Shown piece after piece: positions 5,062 to 5,426 of a DNA stretch of 5,426 nt; position 1 is the stretch's first letter, and every line of letters starts with the position of its first letter. The notes under the pieces were generated by a model that ran no database searches, was not told where the DNA came from, and saw only the letters and a list, made by a program, of their open reading frames with translations. The DNA is from an uncultured Flavobacteriaceae bacterium. Its GTDB lineage: Bacteria > Bacteroidota > Bacteroidia > Flavobacteriales > Flavobacteriaceae. The position numbers and the translations under genes were made by a program. The stretch lies in the NCBI GenBank assembly GCA_938074515.1, contig CALJFV010000081.1, positions 1 through 5,426 of the forward strand, given 5' to 3'.

Positions 5062-5426
5062 TTAATCAGTTTTTTTTCGCCAGAAAAATAATTTTTTCTT
5101 TAAACGACGCTTGCGATGAAAACGCTCTTGAAAATCTTCAGTGACACGCCACATTTGATCTTTTAGATCATCAACTGGCCATTGGGCTAAGCGGGCGTAT
5201 GTTTCACACATCTTATCAACCATCTCATTAAGCGGGGTAAGTCGCGCAAAATTTTGGATGCGTTCTGACTTGGTCAATGTCTTAAAGGTCATCCGATTTA
5301 AATCAACCAAATAAAAACTTGGAATACTTCCCTGCATCTTTATCAATGTATTTCCCGGAGAATGATCTTGAAATAAAACCCCTTTTTGGTGTAAATCAAA
5401 AGTGAAACCGGTAAAGGCCTCTATGA
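5062..5426 (-). CDS. InaA/WaaP-like LPS (Kdo) kinase family protein, C-terminal part (cut by window edge)
   Basis: The last 120 residues of a protein whose start lies beyond the right edge. I extended the frame to position 5426 because it stays open and encodes the kinase core: GVLFQDHSPGNTLI (visible residues 15-28) fits the protein-kinase-like catalytic loop, with Asp20 as catalytic base and Asn25 five residues later binding metal. FYLVDLNRM (37-45) takes the place of the DFG strand, with Asp41 as the metal ligand. An internal TTG at 5346 is not a believable start because it would discard the catalytic loop. This arrangement fits the InaA/WaaP/KdkA group that phosphorylates LPS core sugars at the inner membrane. 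The C-terminus is basic (RRLKKKLFFWRKK), perhaps for membrane or LPS contact. Upstream gene of the pair with the GT-A transferase. Substrate (Kdo or heptose) is inferred. Confidence 0.78.
   Translation of the reverse strand, partial: IEAFTGFTFDLHQKGVLFQDHSPGNTLIKMQGSIPSFYLVDLNRMTFKTLTKSERIQNFARLTPLNEMVDKMCETYARLAQWPVDDLKDQMWRVTEDFQERFHRKRRLKKKLFFWRKKTD

Noticed and set aside
5062..5346. Reading the rightmost gene as a complete 94-residue protein starting at 5346
   Set aside because: The codon at 5346 is TTG, and the open frame continues to the window edge through the kinase catalytic loop, so this is a truncated view of a longer gene.
1..5426. Mobile element, defence system, CRISPR or riboswitch in the window
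   Set aside because: Genes fill almost the whole window, all gaps are 106 bases or shorter, and none shows terminal repeats, spacer arrays or a recognisable structured leader.

Overview
The window looks like chromosomal DNA of a member of the Bacteroidota, most likely Flavobacteriia or a close relative. Four things support this. The block ruvX-def-DUF5606 is a characteristic Bacteroidota gene order. DUF5606 itself is essentially confined to that phylum. No start codon has a convincing Shine-Dalgarno sequence. Several upstream regions carry the Bacteroidota promoter pattern (TTTG or TTG, about 19-21 bases, then TAnnTTTG) rather than an E. coli type -35/-10. Base composition looks moderate (roughly mid-40s % GC by eye, not computed) and even across the window. 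I see no transposase, integrase, tRNA, rRNA, CRISPR array or att-like repeat.

Left part (1-1178, minus strand): a housekeeping operon read right to left. ruvX (Holliday-junction-resolvase-like nuclease) overlaps def (peptide deformylase) by four bases (ATGA). After 56 bases comes the start of a DUF5606 protein that runs off the left edge.

Middle (1179-2083): an 89-base divergent intergenic region carries two back-to-back Bacteroidota-type promoters, one for ruvX to the left and one for dapD to the right. dapD encodes tetrahydrodipicolinate N-succinyltransferase of the lysine/diaminopimelate pathway.

Right part (2190-5426): a cell-surface polysaccharide or lipopolysaccharide (LPS) core cluster. 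It holds a family 2 glycosyltransferase (minus), a divergently transcribed family 9 heptosyltransferase-like enzyme (plus), then a minus-strand pair made of a second GT-A type glycosyltransferase and the C-terminal part of an InaA/WaaP-like LPS kinase that runs off the right edge. Three predicted sugar transferases next to an LPS-type kinase suggest LPS core assembly, with the kinase phosphorylating Kdo or another core sugar. That role is inferred from family and context.

I did not find a clearly undescribed biological system. The observations most worth a second look are the compact divergent promoter pair, the nearly leaderless geometry of the ruvX and GT2 starts, and the LPS genes' alternating orientations and sequence variants.
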